From Streptomyces sp. NBC_01267 (GTDB taxonomy: Bacteria > Actinomycetota > Actinomycetes > Streptomycetales > Streptomycetaceae): DNA of 64,000 nucleotides. The stretch spans positions 4,963,501-5,027,500 of the forward strand of contig NZ_CP108455.1 of NCBI RefSeq assembly GCF_036241575.1, written 5' to 3'. The translations under genes were made by a program, and so were the position numbers. Below, one piece after another: positions 8,714 through 17,460 of this stretch. The stretch's first letter is position 1. Each line of letters starts with the position of its first letter. Below the pieces are notes generated by a model. It did not search any database. It was not told where the DNA came from and saw only the letters and a program-made list of their open reading frames with translations.

Positions 8714-8764
8714 GTCCCCAGCGAACCAGACACCACGGGCCTCTGACCACTACGCTCGGTGCCC

Positions 8765-9922
8765 ATGAGCGACGAGCACAGCGTGCACCGCAGTTTCGAG
8801 ACCCTCGCCATTCACGCAGGCAACACCGCGGACCCCCTGACGGGCGCGGTCGTACCCCCGATCTACCAGGTCTCCACGTACAAGCAGGACGGGGTGGGCG
8901 GACTGCGCGGGGGCTACGAGTACAGCCGCAGCGGCAACCCCACCCGTACCGCACTCGAAGAGAACCTGGCGGCCCTGGAAGGCGGGCGGCGCGGGCTCGC
9001 CTTCGCCTCCGGGCTCGCCGCCGAGGACTGCCTGCTGCGTACGCTGCTCGCGCCGGGTGACCATGTGGTCATCCCGAACGACGCGTACGGCGGCACCTTC
9101 CGGCTCTTCTCGAAGGTCGTGTCCCGGTGGGGCGTGGAATGGTCCGTCGCCGACACCTCGGACCCGGCGGCGGTACGGGCCGCGGTCACCCCGCGTACCA
9201 AGGTGATCTGGGTGGAGACGCCCTCCAACCCGCTCCTGGGGATCACCGACATCGCGGCCGTCGCGGACGTGGCGCGGACCGCGGGCGCCAAGCTCGTCGT
9301 GGACAACACCTTCGCGAGCCCCTACCTCCAGCAGCCGCTGGCGCTCGGCGCGGACGTCGTCGTGCACTCGACGACCAAGTACATGGGCGGGCACTCGGAC
9401 GTCGTGGGCGGTGCGCTGATCGCCAACTCCGATGAGATCGCCGAGGAGTTGGCGTACCACCAGAACGCGATGGGTGCGGTCGCCGGGCCGTTCGACGCGT
9501 GGCTGGTGCTGCGGGGGATCAAGACCCTCGCTGTACGGATGGACCGGCACAGCGAGAACGCGGCGCGGATCGCGGAGATGCTGACCCGGCACCCCAAGGT
9601 GACGAACGTCCTCTTCCCCGGTCTGCCCGAGCACCCGGGGCACGAGATCGCGGCCAAGCAGATGCGGACGTTCGGCGGCATGGTGTCGTTCCAGGTCGCG
9701 GGCGGCGAGCAGGCGGCGGTCGAGGTCTGCAACCGCGCCGAACTGTTCACCCTGGGTGAGTCGCTGGGCGGGGTGGAGTCGCTGGTGGAGCACCCGGGAC
9801 GGATGACGCACGCCTCCGCGGCGGGCTCGGCGCTGGAGGTCCCGGCGGATCTGGTGCGGCTGTCCGTGGGGATCGAGTCGGGCGACGACCTGATGGCGGA
9901 TCTTCAGCAGGCGCTGGGCTGA
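8765..9922 (+). CDS. metB: Cystathionine gamma-synthase / gamma-lyase (Cys/Met metabolism PLP enzyme)
   Basis: PLP enzyme of the trans-sulfuration pathway joining O-succinyl- or O-acetylhomoserine and cysteine, or cleaving cystathionine. 385 residues, normal family length. Signatures: YEYSRSGNPTR (phosphate binding), the PLP-Lys motif VVHSTTKYMGGHSD, and the C-terminal SLGGVESLVEHP. The frame starts with GTG at 8759, but ATG at 8765 (MSDEHSVHRSFETLAIHAG) is the usual family start. Lyase versus synthase cannot be settled from sequence alone. Its 3' end runs into the 28-bp repeat array. Confidence 0.92.
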   Translation: MSDEHSVHRSFETLAIHAGNTADPLTGAVVPPIYQVSTYKQDGVGGLRGGYEYSRSGNPTRTALEENLAALEGGRRGLAFASGLAAEDCLLRTLLAPGDHVVIPNDAYGGTFRLFSKVVSRWGVEWSVADTSDPAAVRAAVTPRTKVIWVETPSNPLLGITDIAAVADVARTAGAKLVVDNTFASPYLQQPLALGADVVVHSTTKYMGGHSDVVGGALIANSDEIAEELAYHQNAMGAVAGPFDAWLVLRGIKTLAVRMDRHSENAARIAEMLTRHPKVTNVLFPGLPEHPGHEIAAKQMRTFGGMVSFQVAGGEQAAVEVCNRAELFTLGESLGGVESLVEHPGRMTHASAAGSALEVPADLVRLSVGIESGDDLMADLQQALG

Positions 9923-10077
9923 CCCTCCCGGTCGGAATCAGCTGGGCCGACCCTCCCGGTCAGAATCAGCTGGGCTGACCCTCCCCGTCAGAACCAGCTG
10001 GGCCGACCCTCCCGTCAGAACCAGCTGGGCCGACCCTCCCGGTCGGGCGCTGGGCCGACCCTCCCGTCAGAACCCCT
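9914..10077. repeat. 28-bp tandem array (6 units) spanning a convergent intergenic gap
   Basis: Six head-to-tail units of 25-28 bp, each beginning CTGGGC(T/C)GACCCTCCCGG and ending near GTCAGAA(T/C)CAG. The first unit starts inside the last codons of metB and the last covers the stop codon of the opposing small membrane protein. Most units contain CCGACC...GGTCGG-type or related self-complementary arms, so the array may work as a string of bidirectional terminator hairpins. No unique spacers lie between units, so it is not a CRISPR. Confidence 0.85.
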
Positions 10078-10318
10078 CCACCGGCGGCGTCGTCCGGACC
10101 GGTGGAGGGGCCCACGGGTGGGTCACCGCGGCCCACACCACGAACACCACCAGCCCCGCTGTCAGCAGCAGCCACAGCAGTCTGCGGCCCGCGGTGCGAC
10201 GGCGCCGCATTCTCGTGCCGCGTACCGTCGCCCTGGCCACCAGGTCCGCCGGGACCAGCGGATGCGGGCCCTCCAGCATCCGGCGGACCACGTCCTCCTT
10301 GCGGTCCGGACGGTTCAC
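10067..10318 (-). CDS. Small membrane protein, partner of sigma-like protein
   Basis: 83 residues: a basic N-terminal half (VRGTRMRRRRTAGRR) followed by one transmembrane helix (LLWLLLTAGLVVFVVWAAV) and a short Pro-rich outer tail. Its ATG overlaps the stop of the upstream sigma-like gene (ATGA, 4 bp), so the two are translationally coupled. The layout, a soluble part then one span, could suit a short membrane partner of the sigma-like protein, but no anti-sigma domain is visible. Confidence 0.6.
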   Translation of the reverse strand: MNRPDRKEDVVRRMLEGPHPLVPADLVARATVRGTRMRRRRTAGRRLLWLLLTAGLVVFVVWAAVTHPWAPPPVRTTPPVEGF

Positions 10319-10893
10319 GGCTTCGCTGCCTCGGGGAGGCGCGGCGCGGGCCGTCGGGGCGTGCGGTGCATGGCCGCCGTCGCGCGGGCGCAGATCGCGC
10401 GGACCCGTTCCTCCGGAAGTCCGACGAGCGCCGCGGTCTGTTCCTCGGCGACCCCCTCGTACAGCCGGAGCACGAGGATGAGACGTTCCTGCGGGGTCAG
10501 CCGCGCCAGTACACCGTCACCCGGCCGCGTCACCCGGCCCACCCGGTTCACCCGGCCCACCCGGTTCACCCGGCCCGCCCGGTTCAGCCAGTGCGCCCGG
10601 CCCGTCCCGAGCGGGCGGTGGTGGCGCCAGGCGCTGTGCGCGAAGCGGGACGCCAGTTCCTGACGGGTGCGGTCGTACGGGTCCTCGCCGCGCAGCCGGT
10701 CCCAGCGCGCGTACGTGAGCGAGAGGGCGGCCAGCAGCAGCCGTCGCGCCCGTGGGTTGTCATCGACGGGCTCGGCCGTCAGCAGGGTCGCGGCATGCAG
10801 GAGCCGTCCGGCCGCGCCCGCGACGAAAGCCTCGAACTCCTGGGCACGGCTACGTTCCCGGGCTGCCGTCCGCTGGTGCGCAGGCTGCTGCAC
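10315..10893 (-). CDS. Sigma-70 region-4-like protein (ECF-like, degenerate)
   Basis: 192 residues. The C-terminal third looks like sigma region 4: LTPQERLILVLRLYEGVAEEQTAALVGLPEERVRAICARA, a helix-turn-helix with the LxxxER start. The N-terminal half is helical but lacks a clear region-2 -10 recognition helix. Between them is a linker with three copies of NR(A/V)GRV encoded by an 18-bp DNA repeat. GTG at 10893 with GGGAGG 4 bases upstream. Co-translated with the small membrane protein downstream. It could be a diverged sigma factor or a sigma-derived regulator. Confidence 0.6.
   Translation of the reverse strand: MQQPAHQRTAARERSRAQEFEAFVAGAAGRLLHAATLLTAEPVDDNPRARRLLLAALSLTYARWDRLRGEDPYDRTRQELASRFAHSAWRHHRPLGTGRAHWLNRAGRVNRVGRVNRVGRVTRPGDGVLARLTPQERLILVLRLYEGVAEEQTAALVGLPEERVRAICARATAAMHRTPRRPAPRLPEAAKP
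10531..10584. repeat. 18-bp tandem repeat x3 in the sigma-like gene
   Basis: Three units of CACCCGGCCCACCCGGTT, the last with one change, in frame on the minus strand. They encode the six-residue linker repeat NRVGRV between the helical N-terminus and the HTH region. Confidence 0.85.
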
Positions 10894-10944
10894 AGTGCCT
10901 CCCTGGTCTCATCCGAGAATCTGAGAACAGGTCGGCACCCCCGG

Positions 10945-11448
10945 TCAAGAGGTCGGCGTACCGGGGTCCTGCGGTCCCGCGGTGCGGGCGGAGAGCGCCG
11001 AGTTGAAACGGGTGAGCAGCGTGCAGAAGGTCTCCCGGTCGTCCTGCGACCAGCCGTCCGTGACCTGCGCCATCAGTGCGCGGCGCGAGGAACGCACCTC
11101 TTCCAGGCGGCTCTCGCCGCGCGGGGAGAGCTGCAGGACGACCGCCCGGCCGTCCTCGGGGTGCGAAGTGCGCTTGACCAGGCCGGTGTCGACGAGCGGG
11201 GCGACCTGACGGGTCACCGTCGAGGAGTCGATGCCCATGCCCGCGGCGAGCGCCTTGACCCCCATCGGGCCTTCGCGGTCCAGCCGGTTGAGCAGCAGGT
11301 AGGCGGCGCGGTCCATCGAGTTGCGGACCTGACCGACGCCCCCGAGCCGGGTCTGCTCGGCACGGCGGGCGAAGAGGGCCACCTGGTGCTGGAGAACATC
11401 GAGGAAGCCTGGGTCAAGATCGGAAGTCATGTCCTGAGAAAGGGGCAT
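10945..11448 (-). CDS. MarR-family transcriptional regulator
   Basis: Winged-helix repressor, 167 residues. Core pattern: YLLLNRLDREGPMGVKALAAGMGIDSSTVTRQVAPLVDTGLVKRTSHPEDGRAVVLQLSPRGESRLEEVR, that is, helices a2-a4 plus the DxR wing of MarR. The start could be 11448 or an internal ATG at 11430 (MTSDLDPG...). It is divergent from ilvA with about 157 bp between, so either the regulator itself or ilvA may be its target. The ligand is unknown. Confidence 0.9.
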   Translation of the reverse strand: MPLSQDMTSDLDPGFLDVLQHQVALFARRAEQTRLGGVGQVRNSMDRAAYLLLNRLDREGPMGVKALAAGMGIDSSTVTRQVAPLVDTGLVKRTSHPEDGRAVVLQLSPRGESRLEEVRSSRRALMAQVTDGWSQDDRETFCTLLTRFNSALSARTAGPQDPGTPTS

Positions 11449-11605
11449 GGCCGGGGGCTCTCTTCGTGCGAGGGGCGGACAGTGGGGGACAGAGTACGCG
11501 GCCCGGCGCGGACCCGTACCGGCGCTGCGTCAACCTGTTGCCCGACATGTCGGCCCCGCCGGGCTCGGGCGGCCCGGTGGCCGTCGAGCTGCGAGACTTG
11601 CCGGT

Positions 11606-12835
11606 ATGAGCTTCGGTACGTCACGCCCCCTGCCGCCACTGATCCTTGATGACGTCCTCGGAGCGCAGAAGATGCTCTCCGGGGTGTCGCGCACCACCCC
11701 GATCGAGGGCAGCAGGCACCTCTCCGCACTGGTCGGATCCCCGGTCCGGTTCAAGTGCGAGAACCTCCAGCGGACGGGTTCGTTCAAATTGCGCGGTGCG
11801 TACGTCCGGATCTCCGGGCTGACCCCGGAGGAGCGCGCCGCCGGGGTGGTCGCGGCGAGTGCGGGCAACCACGCGCAGGGTGTCGCGCTGGCCTCGTCCC
11901 TTCTCGGTGTGCGGTCCACGGTCTTCATGCCGCTGGGCGCCCCGCTGCCGAAGGTCGCGGCGACGCGTGAGTACGGCGCGGAGGTGCGGCTGCACGGCCA
12001 CGTCGTCGACGAGACCCTCGCCGCCGCGCAGGAGTACGCGCAGCGGACCGGAGCCGTCTTCATCCACCCCTTCGACCACGCCGACATCATCGCCGGGCAG
12101 GGCACGGTGGGCCTGGAGATCCTGGAGCAGTGCCCGGAGGTGCGGACGATCGTCGTCGGCATCGGCGGCGGCGGTCTGGCCGCGGGGATCGCGGTGGCGG
12201 TGAAGGCGCTCCGGCCGGACGTGAAGGTCGTCGGCGTGCAGGCGGCGGGGTCCGCCGCCTATCCGCCCTCGCTCGCCGCGGGCCGTCCGGTGTCCATCGA
12301 GGCGCCGGTGACGATGGCCGACGGCATCAAGGTGGGCCGCCCGGGAGACGTCCCGTTCGGGATCATCAAGGAGCTGGTCGACGAGGTCCGTACGGTCTCG
12401 GAGGACGAGCTGTCCAGCGCCCTGCTGCTCTGTCTGGAGCGGGCGAAGATGGTGGTCGAGCCGGCCGGGGCGAGCCCGGTGGCGGCGCTGCTGAGCGATC
12501 CGGGGTCCTTCGAGGGGCCGGTGGTGGCGGTCCTGTCGGGCGGCAACGTGGACCCCCTGCTGATACAGCGCATCCTCACGCACGGCCTGGCCGCCGCGGG
12601 CCGTTACCTCTCGCTGCGGCTGCGGCTGACGGACCGTCCCGGCGCGCTCGCGACCCTGCTCGGGGTGCTGTCGGTGGTGGACGCCAATGTCCTGGACGTC
12701 AGTCACGTACGGACCGATCCCCGGCTCGGGCTCACCGAGGCGGAGGTGGAGCTGCACCTGGAGACCAAGGGTCCGCAGCACTGCGTCGAGGTGGGTGCGG
12801 CGCTGCGGGACGCGGGTTACACCGTCATCGGGTAG
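11606..12835 (+). CDS. ilvA: Threonine ammonia-lyase with C-terminal ACT domain
   Basis: PLP enzyme converting threonine to 2-oxobutyrate plus ammonia, feeding isoleucine synthesis or threonine catabolism. 409 residues. PLP-Lys motif ENLQRTGSFKLRGAY, phosphate loop VGIGGGGLAAG, and a single C-terminal ACT domain (RYLSLRLRLTDRPGALATLLGVLSVVDANVLDV). One ACT domain and about 400 residues match the catabolic/TdcB-like or short actinobacterial form rather than the long E. coli IlvA. ATG at 11606 starts MSFGTSRPLPPLILDDV; the frame is open further upstream but overlaps the divergent promoter region. Confidence 0.93.
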   Translation: MSFGTSRPLPPLILDDVLGAQKMLSGVSRTTPIEGSRHLSALVGSPVRFKCENLQRTGSFKLRGAYVRISGLTPEERAAGVVAASAGNHAQGVALASSLLGVRSTVFMPLGAPLPKVAATREYGAEVRLHGHVVDETLAAAQEYAQRTGAVFIHPFDHADIIAGQGTVGLEILEQCPEVRTIVVGIGGGGLAAGIAVAVKALRPDVKVVGVQAAGSAAYPPSLAAGRPVSIEAPVTMADGIKVGRPGDVPFGIIKELVDEVRTVSEDELSSALLLCLERAKMVVEPAGASPVAALLSDPGSFEGPVVAVLSGGNVDPLLIQRILTHGLAAAGRYLSLRLRLTDRPGALATLLGVLSVVDANVLDVSHVRTDPRLGLTEAEVELHLETKGPQHCVEVGAALRDAGYTVIG

Positions 12836-12917
12836 CCCTGCCCGGTCATCGGGTAGCGCCCCGCGGCAGCCGCTCGGGCAGCAGCCCGAGTGGTCCCGTA
12901 CACGAGCGGAGAACCCC

Positions 12918-12947
12918 CTGCACATACGCGATACATCGCGATAGAGT
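12918..12947 (+). promoter_or_regulatory. Candidate promoter with internal CGCGAT dyad ahead of ABC transporter genes
   Basis: A perfect dyad CGCGAT-AC-ATCGCG (12927-12940) sits between a CTGCAC -35-like hexamer (12918-12923) and a TAGAGT -10-like hexamer (12942-12947, spacer 18). A further TCGCGAT half occurs at 12956-12962. TCGCGA-type dyads are common in front of regulated actinobacterial ABC exporter genes; the repressor is not encoded next to the transporter. Confidence 0.5.
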
Positions 12948-13064
12948 GCGTGGGTCGCGATCCGTGGCGCCGTCTTGAGGGGCGAAGCGGTCGTCGCAAA
13001 CCTACGATGTGTGCAGAAATCGCCTGGAAATCACCCAGAACGCACCCATGCGGGGGGAACCCAT

Positions 13065-14068
<1,004 letters not shown>

Positions 14069-14072
<4 letters not shown>

Positions 14073-14923
14073 CCGCAGCCACGGACACCGCACCCAACCC
14101 GGCGGCCCCCCGGCCGCGCGGCGGCATCACGCAGTCGGTCAGCGACTCCCTGGTCATCGCGAAGCGCAATCTGATCCGGATGACCCGGATCCCCGAGATC
14201 GTGGTCTTCGGCCTGGTCCAGCCGATCATGTTCGTGGTGCTCTTCAGCTACGTCTTCGGCGGGTCCCTGGTCGTCAACGGCTCCACCAGCGCCGTCGGTT
14301 ACCGCAACTTCCTGATGGCGGGCATCTTCGCGCAGACCGTCACCTTCGCCACGGCCGGTGCCGGGGCGGGCATCGCCGACGACATGCACAAGGGCCTCAT
14401 CGACCGGTTCCGCTCGCTGCCGATGGCCCGCGGCGCGGTGCTCACCGGACGGACGATCGCCGACCTGGTCCAGACGGCGCTCACCCTGGTGGTGCTGGCG
14501 ATCGTCGCCCTGCTGGTCGGCTGGCGCACCCACGAGAACATCGGGAAGGTCCTCGGCGGCTTCGGGCTGCTGCTTCTGCTGGGGTACGCGTTCTCCTGGA
14601 TCGGCGCGCTGATCGGCCTCTCGGTCCGCACGCCGGAAGCGGCCACCTCCGGGGGGCTCGTCTGGCTCTTCCCGGTGACCTTCGTCTCGAACGCGTTCGT
14701 GTCGACGGAGATGATGCCCGGCTGGCTCCAGCCGATCGCGGAGTGGAACCCCTTCAGCGCGACCGTCCAGGCCTGCCGGGTGCTCTTCGGCAACCCGGGC
14801 GTGTCGACGTCGGACGCCTGGCCCATGCAGCACCCCGTATGGGCCTCGCTGCTCTGGTCGCTGCTCATCTTTGTGGTCTTCCGCACACTGGCGGTCCGCA
14901 AGTACCGCTCGGCGACGGCCTGA
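14069..14923 (+). CDS. ABC transporter permease, DrrB-type
   Basis: Membrane subunit of the exporter, 284 residues with about six hydrophobic segments (IVVFGLVQPIMFVVLFSYVFGG, ..., LALVVLAIVALLVGW, GLLLLLGYAFSWIGALIGL, GLVWLFPVTFVSNAFV, VWASLLWSLLIFVVF). ABC-2 family permease of the daunorubicin-resistance type. GTG start at 14069 overlaps the ATPase stop by 4 bp (GTGA), showing translational coupling. A strong terminator hairpin follows at 14941. Confidence 0.92.
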
Positions 14924-14940
14924 CCGTCCGGCGGGAACGG

Positions 14941-14979
14941 GAGAGCCCCCGTCGCGAGCGATACGCGCCGGGGGCTCTC
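14941..14979. terminator. Bidirectional hairpin after the ABC transporter operon
   Basis: Perfect 11-bp stem GAGAGCCCCCG / CGGGGGCTCTC with a 17-nt loop, 17 bp after the permease stop and upstream of the 3' end of the opposing greA gene. Placed to end both convergent transcripts. Confidence 0.8.
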
Positions 14980-15018
14980 CGCACAGCTGGTTCAGCCCGT
15001 TCAGCTGATTCAGCCGGT

Positions 15019-15516
15019 TCAGCCCTTGAAGGGCTCGGCCTTGAGGATCTTCACCGTGGCGGTCTTGCCGTTCGGCAGCTCGTACTCGGCGTTCTCGCCG
15101 ACCTTCTTGCCGATCACGCCGGTGCCGAGCGGGGACTGGGGGGAGTACGTCTCGAAGTCCGAGCTGGCGTACTCGCGGGAGGCGAGCAGGAAGGTCATCG
15201 TGTCGTCCTCGTCGCCGTCGAAGGCGATCGTCACGACCATGCCGGGAGCGGCTTCGCCGGAGGTCGCGGGGGCCTCGCCGACCTTCGCGTGTTCGAGCAG
15301 CTGGGTCAGCTGGCGTACGCGCAGCTCCTGCTTGCCCTGCTCCTCCTTGGCCGCGTGGTACCCGCCGTTCTCGCGCAGGTCACCCTCCTCGCGGGCCGCC
15401 GCGATCTTGGTGACGATCTCCGAGCGTGCGGGACCCGACAGATACTCCAGCTCAGCCTTCAGCTGGTTGTACGCCTCCTGGGTCAGCCAGGTGACGTTTT
15501 CGCTGGTCTGGGTCAC
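15019..15516 (-). CDS. greA: Transcription elongation factor GreA
   Basis: Rescues backtracked RNA polymerase by stimulating transcript cleavage. 165 residues: N-terminal coiled coil (WLTQEAYNQLKAELEYLSGPARSEIVTKIAAAREEGDLRENGGYHAAKEEQ) with the acidic tip D-L-R-E-N, then the FKBP-like C-terminal domain (SPLGTGVIGKKVGE). GTG start at 15516 has AGGAGC at correct spacing; the longer frame to 15546 (MYFRYLRGAP) is not needed. Single gene; DUF4307 gene upstream on the same strand. Confidence 0.96.
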   Translation of the reverse strand: MTQTSENVTWLTQEAYNQLKAELEYLSGPARSEIVTKIAAAREEGDLRENGGYHAAKEEQGKQELRVRQLTQLLEHAKVGEAPATSGEAAPGMVVTIAFDGDEDDTMTFLLASREYASSDFETYSPQSPLGTGVIGKKVGENAEYELPNGKTATVKILKAEPFKG

Positions 15517-15668
15517 TGGTGCTCCTCGTAGGTACCGGAAATACAAAGCATCGCCCTACCCAGAAGGATGTGCCTCCAGGGGCGGGCGAAACCACGAGCC
15601 TAACAATTCCGGCGCGGAAGGGGGAGGAGGTAACGGGTGCGGTCCGTGGCGGCGGCCGTCGGCCGGGG

Positions 15669-16073
15669 TCAGGAGCCGGTCTGGCAGCCGACCAGCTCGA
15701 CGCTGGTCGCCCGTGCGGTGGTCCGTACCGTGATCACCTGGTCGATCCGCTTCTCGCGCTGGTCGAACCGGGCGTCCTTGCGGCCGACCTCGTCGCCGTC
15801 GGTCTCCCGCAGGCGCAGCGTGCAGGTGCCGTGGACGTTCGCGTCCTTGCGCACTTCGAGGTGGACGTCGACGGCGTGGTCCGAGGCGATGTCCCAGCTG
15901 ATGACCTCACCGCTGATCGACTTCCCGCCGATGGACTGGTAACCGAACCAGCCGACGACCACGAGCGCCACGGCGCCGAGCACCGCGCCGATGACCTTCA
16001 GCTTGCGGTCCGCGCGCTGGTCCGCGGAGCCGCCGTAGCGGCCCGCGGGGAGCTGTTCGCCTACCGCCGTCAT
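15669..16073 (-). CDS. DUF4307 membrane protein
   Basis: 134 residues: short basic N-terminus, one transmembrane helix (VIGAVLGAVALVVVGWFGYQSI, residues 27-48), and an extracytoplasmic beta-rich domain (SWDIASDHAVDVHLEVRKDA, CTLRLRETDGDEVGRKD) with two cysteines. Typical actinobacterial DUF4307, usually next to mca as here. ATG at 16073 with GGAGG 7 bases upstream. Function unknown; divergent from mca. Confidence 0.85.
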   Translation of the reverse strand: MTAVGEQLPAGRYGGSADQRADRKLKVIGAVLGAVALVVVGWFGYQSIGGKSISGEVISWDIASDHAVDVHLEVRKDANVHGTCTLRLRETDGDEVGRKDARFDQREKRIDQVITVRTTARATSVELVGCQTGS

Positions 16074-16171
16074 GATCGTTCCTCCAGTGCAGGGGAATCC
16101 CGGAATTTTCCGGCCCCTCAGTCGGTCACTATAGAAGCCGCCGATTGCGACGAATCACTGAGGATCCTGTC

Positions 16172-17053
16172 TTGACTGAGCAGCTTCGCCTGATGGCCGT
16201 CCACGCCCACCCCGACGACGAGTCGAGCAAGGGTGCGGCGACCATGGCCAAGTACGTGTCCGAGGGGGTGGACGTGCTGGTCGTGACCTGCACCGGAGGC
16301 GAGCGCGGCTCCATCCTCAATCCGAAACTGCAGGGTGACTCCTACATCGAGGAGCACATCCACGAAGTCCGCAAGAAAGAGATGGACGAGGCACGCGAGA
16401 TCCTCGGCGTCGGCCAGGCCTGGCTGGGCTTCGTCGACTCGGGTCTGCCCGAGGGCGACCCGCTGCCGCCGCTGCCCGAAGGCTGCTTCGCGCTGGAGGA
16501 CGTCGACGTCGCCGCGGGACGGCTGGTGAAGCTGATCCGTGAATTCCGGCCGCAGGTCGTCACGACGTACGACGAGAACGGCGGATACCCGCACCCCGAC
16601 CACATCATGACCCACCAGATCTCGATGGTGGCGTTCGATGCCGCGGCGGACACCGAGAAGTACCCCGAGGCGGAGTTCGGCCCGGCCTTCCAGCCGCAGA
16701 AGCTCTACTACAACCAGGGCTTCAACAAGCCCCGCACGGTGGCGCTGCACGAGGCGCTGCTGGCGCGCGGCATGGAGTCGCCGTACGCGGACTGGCTGCA
16801 GCGCTGGAAGGAGTTCGAGCGCGCCGAGCGCACGCTGACCACGCACATTCCGTGCGCGGACTTCTTCGAGATCCGTGACAAGGCGCTGATCGCGCACGCC
16901 ACACAGATCGACCCCGACGGCGGCTGGTTCCGCGTCCCGATGGAGATCCAGCAGGAGGTCTGGCCGACCGAGGAGTACGAGCTGGCGAAGTCTCTCGTGG
17001 ACACATCCCTCCCCGAGGACGACCTCTTTGCGGGCATCCGGGACAATGCCTAG
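16172..17053 (+). CDS. mca: Mycothiol S-conjugate amidase
   Basis: Zinc amidase that cleaves mycothiol S-conjugates to a mercapturate and GlcN-Ins, the actinobacterial detoxification route. 293 residues. LmbE-type metal motif AVHAHPDDES (His, Asp, Asp), CTGGERGS, and the second His region YPHPDHIMTHQIS are all present. Start: TTG at 16172 (MTEQLRLMAVHAHPDD), the usual family N-terminus, with GAGG 8 bases upstream; the ATG-like upstream extension to 16145 is unlikely. Length and the C-terminal half distinguish Mca from the shorter MshB. Followed after 2 bp by a small membrane protein gene. Confidence 0.95.
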   Translation: MTEQLRLMAVHAHPDDESSKGAATMAKYVSEGVDVLVVTCTGGERGSILNPKLQGDSYIEEHIHEVRKKEMDEAREILGVGQAWLGFVDSGLPEGDPLPPLPEGCFALEDVDVAAGRLVKLIREFRPQVVTTYDENGGYPHPDHIMTHQISMVAFDAAADTEKYPEAEFGPAFQPQKLYYNQGFNKPRTVALHEALLARGMESPYADWLQRWKEFERAERTLTTHIPCADFFEIRDKALIAHATQIDPDGGWFRVPMEIQQEVWPTEEYELAKSLVDTSLPEDDLFAGIRDNA

Positions 17054-17055
17054 TT

Positions 17056-17289
17056 ATGAGCGCTAGCCAGGCATTGACGCACCTCGTCCCTCTGGCCGAG
17101 GTCGACGACAACAAGGTGACTCCGGGCCTTCTCGGCTTCCTCGTTTTCGCGGCCCTGGCCGTGGGCGTGTGGCTGCTGATGAAGTCGATGAGCCGCCACA
17201 TGGGCCGGGTCTCCTTCAAGGAGGCACCGGAGCCGCAGGCCGAGAAGGTGGCGACGGCCGCGTCGGCGGCGGACCCCGAACGGGGCTGA
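17056..17289 (+). CDS. Small single-span membrane protein downstream of mca
   Basis: 77 residues with a central helix (LLGFLVFAALAVGVWLLMKSM, residues 25-45), then basic RHMGRVSFKE and a charged tail. The ATG lies 2 bp after the mca stop, so it is co-translated. Conserved position next to mca in Streptomyces (from memory); function unknown. Confidence 0.75.
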   Translation: MSASQALTHLVPLAEVDDNKVTPGLLGFLVFAALAVGVWLLMKSMSRHMGRVSFKEAPEPQAEKVATAASAADPERG

Positions 17290-17460
17290 CGGACGCCCCG
17301 GGCCAGGAGCCGGTGGACCCGGCTCCTGACCCGGACCCCCGCCCTCGCCGGACCGGCCGGGTGACAGCCCGTCCGGCGATGGCGGACGGCCGGAAGCCGG
17401 AGCCGGGACCGCCCGCCCCGGGTCCGCCTACTGCGGTGCTGCCGCCACCGGCCGATCCGC

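Noticed and set aside
9914..10077. Possible CRISPR array
   Set aside because: Units are contiguous, without unique spacers, degenerate at random positions, and no cas genes are present.
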